Shown here: one piece after another, positions 14,686 through 17,090 of the stretch
Layout of the letters: each line of letters starts with the position of its first letter
How positions within the stretch are numbered: the first letter of the stretch is position 1
NCBI GenBank assembly: GCA_905214825.1
Contig: CAJMNV010000028.1
Location: 1-17,090 of the forward strand
DNA from: an uncultured bacterium
GTDB taxonomy: Bacteria > Bacillota > Clostridia > Lachnospirales > Anaerotignaceae
DNA length: 17,090 nt
Direction of reading: 5' to 3'
Made by a program: the position numbers and the translations under genes
The notes under the pieces: generated by a model
The model's input: only the letters and a program-made list of their open reading frames with translations
Told to the model about the DNA's origin: nothing
Databases searched by the model: none

Positions 14686-15951
14686 ATGCTGAATATTAGA
14701 ACATTGGACAACGGAATAAAAGTTGTTTTGGAAGAAATCAGATATGTGCGTAGTATTTCATTCGGAATTTGGGTGAAAAATGGTACAAGAAATGAACGTC
14801 CAGAACAAAATGGCATTTCTCATTATATCGAACACATGATGTTTAAAGGGACAGAACATCGTAGTGCAAGACAGATTGCAGAAGAAATGGACGCTGTGGG
14901 TGGGCAAATCAATGCATATACCACAAAAGAATATACTTGTTATCATACAAGGGTGTTGGACAAACACATGGAACAGGCTTTGGATGTGATGAGTGATATG
15001 TTGTTGTGCCCTGCATTTTTGCAAGAAGAAGTCGAAAAAGAACGCAATGTGATTATGGAAGAAATTGATATGTATGATGATGCACCAGAAGAATTGGTAC
15101 ATGATTGTCTGCAAGATGATATTTGGCGAAACAGCAGTTTGGGTATGCCCATACTTGGCACAAAACAAACCATTGGTACATTTACCGCAGAAACCATTCG
15201 ACAATATTATGAAAACAATTATCATACAAATAATATTGTGCTTTCTGTGGCAGGGAATTTTCAATCAGAAGATATGATGGCATTATTAAACCGCTATTTG
15301 GGACAATGGCAGTCAAAAGGGATATACCAACCATATCAAACAAAAGCAGAATATCATGTTTCTAGAATACAAAAGAACAAAGATGTGGAGCAACTGCATA
15401 CTTGTATTGCATTTCGTGGTTTGGAAAGAGAACACCCTTTGAAATATGCTTTGTCTGTGTTTAATACCATATTTGGTGGTGGCATGAGTTCGCATTTGTT
15501 CCAAAAAATCAGAGAAGAACAAGGTTTGACTTATGCGATATACAGCTATACCACAGCATTTGCAGATACAGGGTTGTTTTGTATTTATGCAAGTATGAAC
15601 CCAAATCAAGCACAACGTGTGTATCAAGGGATTGGAAAAGAAATCAAAAATTTGCAAAAACAAGGTGTGACAGAAAAAGCATTGCATGTGACAAAAGAAC
15701 AGATGATTAGCAATTTTATTATTGGTTCTGAAAGTACGCTGAACCGCATGACTTCGGCAGGGGCAGCATTATTATTGCGTGATGATGTGCAGACAATAGA
15801 AGCGGTGATTGCAAAAATTGAAGCGGTGACATTGGAAGATATGGCAAAAGTCATGGATTTGATATTTGCAAATGATGATTTTAGTTATGCGGTGGTTGGA
15901 AATGAAAATCGAGCAGATATTACCAATGCAATACAGGAATTTTTATCATGA
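14686..15951 (+). CDS. mlpA: M16-family zinc metalloprotease (MlpA/YmxG-like)
   Basis: This 421-residue protein belongs to the M16 (pitrilysin / mitochondrial processing peptidase-like) family. The inverted zinc motif HYIEH is intact (His46, Glu49, His50), with the third ligand probably Glu125 in VIMEEIDMYDD. The C-terminal half has the second M16 domain with GGGMSSHLFQKIREEQGLTY, whose Arg and Tyr are the conserved substrate-contact pair. It therefore looks catalytically competent. I start at ATG 14686 (MLNIRTLDNGI) because AGGAGAAGG precedes it; a 24-residue in-frame extension upstream lacks such a site and is not family-like. There is no signal peptide. B. subtilis mlpA also lies downstream of pnp. 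The substrate is unknown. Confidence 0.93.
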   Translation: MLNIRTLDNGIKVVLEEIRYVRSISFGIWVKNGTRNERPEQNGISHYIEHMMFKGTEHRSARQIAEEMDAVGGQINAYTTKEYTCYHTRVLDKHMEQALDVMSDMLLCPAFLQEEVEKERNVIMEEIDMYDDAPEELVHDCLQDDIWRNSSLGMPILGTKQTIGTFTAETIRQYYENNYHTNNIVLSVAGNFQSEDMMALLNRYLGQWQSKGIYQPYQTKAEYHVSRIQKNKDVEQLHTCIAFRGLEREHPLKYALSVFNTIFGGGMSSHLFQKIREEQGLTYAIYSYTTAFADTGLFCIYASMNPNQAQRVYQGIGKEIKNLQKQGVTEKALHVTKEQMISNFIIGSESTLNRMTSAGAALLLRDDVQTIEAVIAKIEAVTLEDMAKVMDLIFANDDFSYAVVGNENRADITNAIQEFLS

Positions 15952-16011
15952 AAATAGGGATACTATGACTACGAGTGCATTCGTTTATCATATTATGAGG
16001 AGGTCATAAGC

Positions 16012-16245
16012 ATGAACATGAAGACATGGAATTATATTGCTTTGACACTTGTTATCATTGGGGCGTTGAACTGGGGCCTAATCGGATTTTTTGGGTTTGA
16101 TTTGGTGACAACATTATTCAACGGCTCTTTGTTCTGGATTGCACGTGTGATATTTGCACTGGTGGGTGTTTCTGGTTTGTGGTGTTTGCGGTTATATAGT
16201 GCCGCAAGCAAAGACCAAGATATGATGCCTGCAACACACAGATAA
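16012..16245 (+). CDS. DUF378 small membrane protein
   Basis: This is a 77-residue integral membrane protein with two predicted helices: about 7-30, carrying the family hallmark IGALNWGLIGFFGFD, and about 38-61, with ARVIFALVGVSGLW. The tail RLYSAASKDQDMMPATHR is polar and likely cytoplasmic. DUF378 proteins (YuzA-like) are common in Firmicutes and have no established function. GAGGAGG lies about nine bases before the ATG. It lies 60 nt after the protease gene and is followed by a long stem and then dapF. Codon use resembles the neighbours. Confidence 0.9.
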   Translation: MNMKTWNYIALTLVIIGALNWGLIGFFGFDLVTTLFNGSLFWIARVIFALVGVSGLWCLRLYSAASKDQDMMPATHR

Positions 16246-16262
16246 TCAAGTATGAAAAAAAG

Positions 16263-16313
16263 ATACACACCATTTCAAAAAATAAAGGAATATGATTTTG
16301 ATATGGTGTGTGT
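16263..16313 (+). promoter_or_regulatory. Long stem-loop between the DUF378 gene and dapF
   Basis: Bases 16263-16280 pair with 16296-16313 over 18 positions, with one T-T mismatch (16274/16302) and one G-U pair. The 15-nt loop is A/G-rich. It lies 18 nt after the DUF378 stop and ends 25 nt before the dapF ATG. No T-run follows, so it is not a standard terminator. It could be an RNase processing site, a 3' stabiliser for the small membrane protein mRNA, or a dapF control element. Confidence 0.6.
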
Positions 16314-16338
16314 TGCTACATAATGAAGGAGGCAGAAT

Positions 16339-17090
16339 ATGCATTTTACAAAAATGGAAGGCTGTGGAAACGATTACATATATATCAATGGATTTGTAGA
16401 AAATGTCAAAAACCCTGAAAAATTGGCGGTTGCAATGAGTGAACGACATTTTGGTGTGGGGGCAGATGGTTTGGTTTTGATACTGCCATCAGAAATTGCA
16501 GATTTTCGCATGAGAATGTTTAATTTAGATGGTTCAGAGGGGGAAATGTGTGGCAATGCAGTACGTTGCATTGGAAAATATGTATATGAAAGAGGATTGA
16601 CAAAAAAACAGAATATTTCTTTGGAAACATTGGGCGGTATCAAATATTTACAACTGCAAATCAAAAATGAAATTGTAGAACAAGTGGTTGTGGATATGGG
16701 AGAGCCAATACTGAAAGCAGCAGATATTCCTGTTTTGAGCAAACAATATCCTGTATTGCAAGAAACATTGACATTGTTGGATAAAACGTTTTCTTTTACA
16801 TGTGTTTCCACAGGAAATCCACATGCGGTGACGTTTTTAGAGAGTGTGGAATGTTTTGCTGTGGAGAAATATGGTGCTTTGGCAGAAGTTGCAGATATTT
16901 TCCCAAATAAATCGAATATTGAATTTGCAGAAGTCAGAAACAGAAATCAAATTCGTATGCGTGTTTGGGAAAGAGGTACAGGTGAAACATTGGCTTGTGG
17001 TACGGGAGCTTGTGCAACATTGGTTGCGGCAGTATTACATGGATACACAGAACGAAAAGCAGAAATTTTATTGACAGGTGGTACATTGAC
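16339..17090 (+). CDS. dapF: Diaminopimelate epimerase, 3' end beyond the window
   Basis: The frame is open from ATG 16339 to the window end, giving 250 residues of a protein usually about 270-280 long. The enzyme interconverts LL- and meso-diaminopimelate in lysine and peptidoglycan synthesis. Both catalytic cysteines are visible: Cys71 in EMCGNAVRC and Cys220 in LACGTGAC. The N-terminus FTKMEGCGNDYIYING and the SERHFGVGADGLVL segment are also family-typical. GGAGG lies upstream of the ATG. The gene follows DUF378 and the stem at 16263-16313. In Bacillus other lysine/dipicolinate genes lie downstream of mlpA, so cell-wall precursor genes at this place are not surprising. The missing end lies off the window rather than being a true truncation. 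Confidence 0.96.
   Translation, partial: MHFTKMEGCGNDYIYINGFVENVKNPEKLAVAMSERHFGVGADGLVLILPSEIADFRMRMFNLDGSEGEMCGNAVRCIGKYVYERGLTKKQNISLETLGGIKYLQLQIKNEIVEQVVVDMGEPILKAADIPVLSKQYPVLQETLTLLDKTFSFTCVSTGNPHAVTFLESVECFAVEKYGALAEVADIFPNKSNIEFAEVRNRNQIRMRVWERGTGETLACGTGACATLVAAVLHGYTERKAEILLTGGTL

Noticed and set aside
16246..16338. Lysine riboswitch or T-box ahead of dapF
   Set aside because: The gap is 93 nt and holds only one simple stem-loop. Both RNA classes need well over 150 nt and conserved cores that are absent.
1..17090. CRISPR array, insertion sequence, prophage, defence island, tRNA or rRNA
   Set aside because: No spaced direct repeats, transposase or integrase motifs, terminal inverted repeats, or cloverleaf/rRNA signatures were seen. 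Gene content is housekeeping with uniform codon use.

Overview
The window looks like chromosomal housekeeping DNA from a low-GC, Gram-positive anaerobe of the class Clostridia (Bacillota, possibly Lachnospirales). The reasons are strong AGGAGG-type ribosome binding sites, a Gram-positive NusA/YlxR/YlxQ/IF2/RbfA gene order like that of Bacillus subtilis, A+T-rich gaps, and every gene on the + strand. Leucine is written mostly as TTG, which is a useful fingerprint of the genome. I cannot name the species.

Layout. (1) 1-192: the end of deoC. (2) 265-2491: a three-gene polar amino acid ABC transporter (lipoprotein, permease, ATPase), closed by a terminator near 2545-2583. (3) 2600-10475: a clear promoter and a leader hairpin, then a tightly packed translation/RNA operon: rimP, nusA, rnpM(ylxR), ylxQ, infB, rbfA, nrnA, truB, ribF. 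An EamA-family transporter (10498-11379) follows ribF at 22 nt. (4) 11427-14138: rpsO with its own promoter and a folded leader, a hairpin terminator, then pnp behind a long near-perfect stem. (5) 14223-14573: an unrecognised Trp-rich 116-residue protein, closed by a strong terminator. (6) 14686-17090: an M16 zinc protease (MlpA-like), a small DUF378 membrane protein, and dapF, which runs off the window end.

How the genes work together. Regions 3 and 4 form one functional block for making and maturing ribosomes (RimP, RbfA, S15, TruB), initiating translation (IF2), controlling transcription elongation (NusA) and turning over RNA (RnpM/RNase P, NrnA, PNPase). Several steps look self-regulated through RNA: a weak terminator-like hairpin ahead of rimP, a folded leader ahead of rpsO, and a long double-stranded stem ahead of pnp. 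Compared with the B. subtilis order as I recall it, ylxP and ylxY are absent, nrnA sits between rbfA and truB, and a transporter separates ribF from rpsO.

I found no mobile element, phage, CRISPR array, tRNA, rRNA or defence island. No gap between genes exceeds 300 bases. The best leads are the unexplained RNA structures (2660-2683, 11471-11515, 11908-11973, 16263-16313), the ribF-linked transporter, and the 116-residue orphan. I do not see a convincing new multi-gene system.
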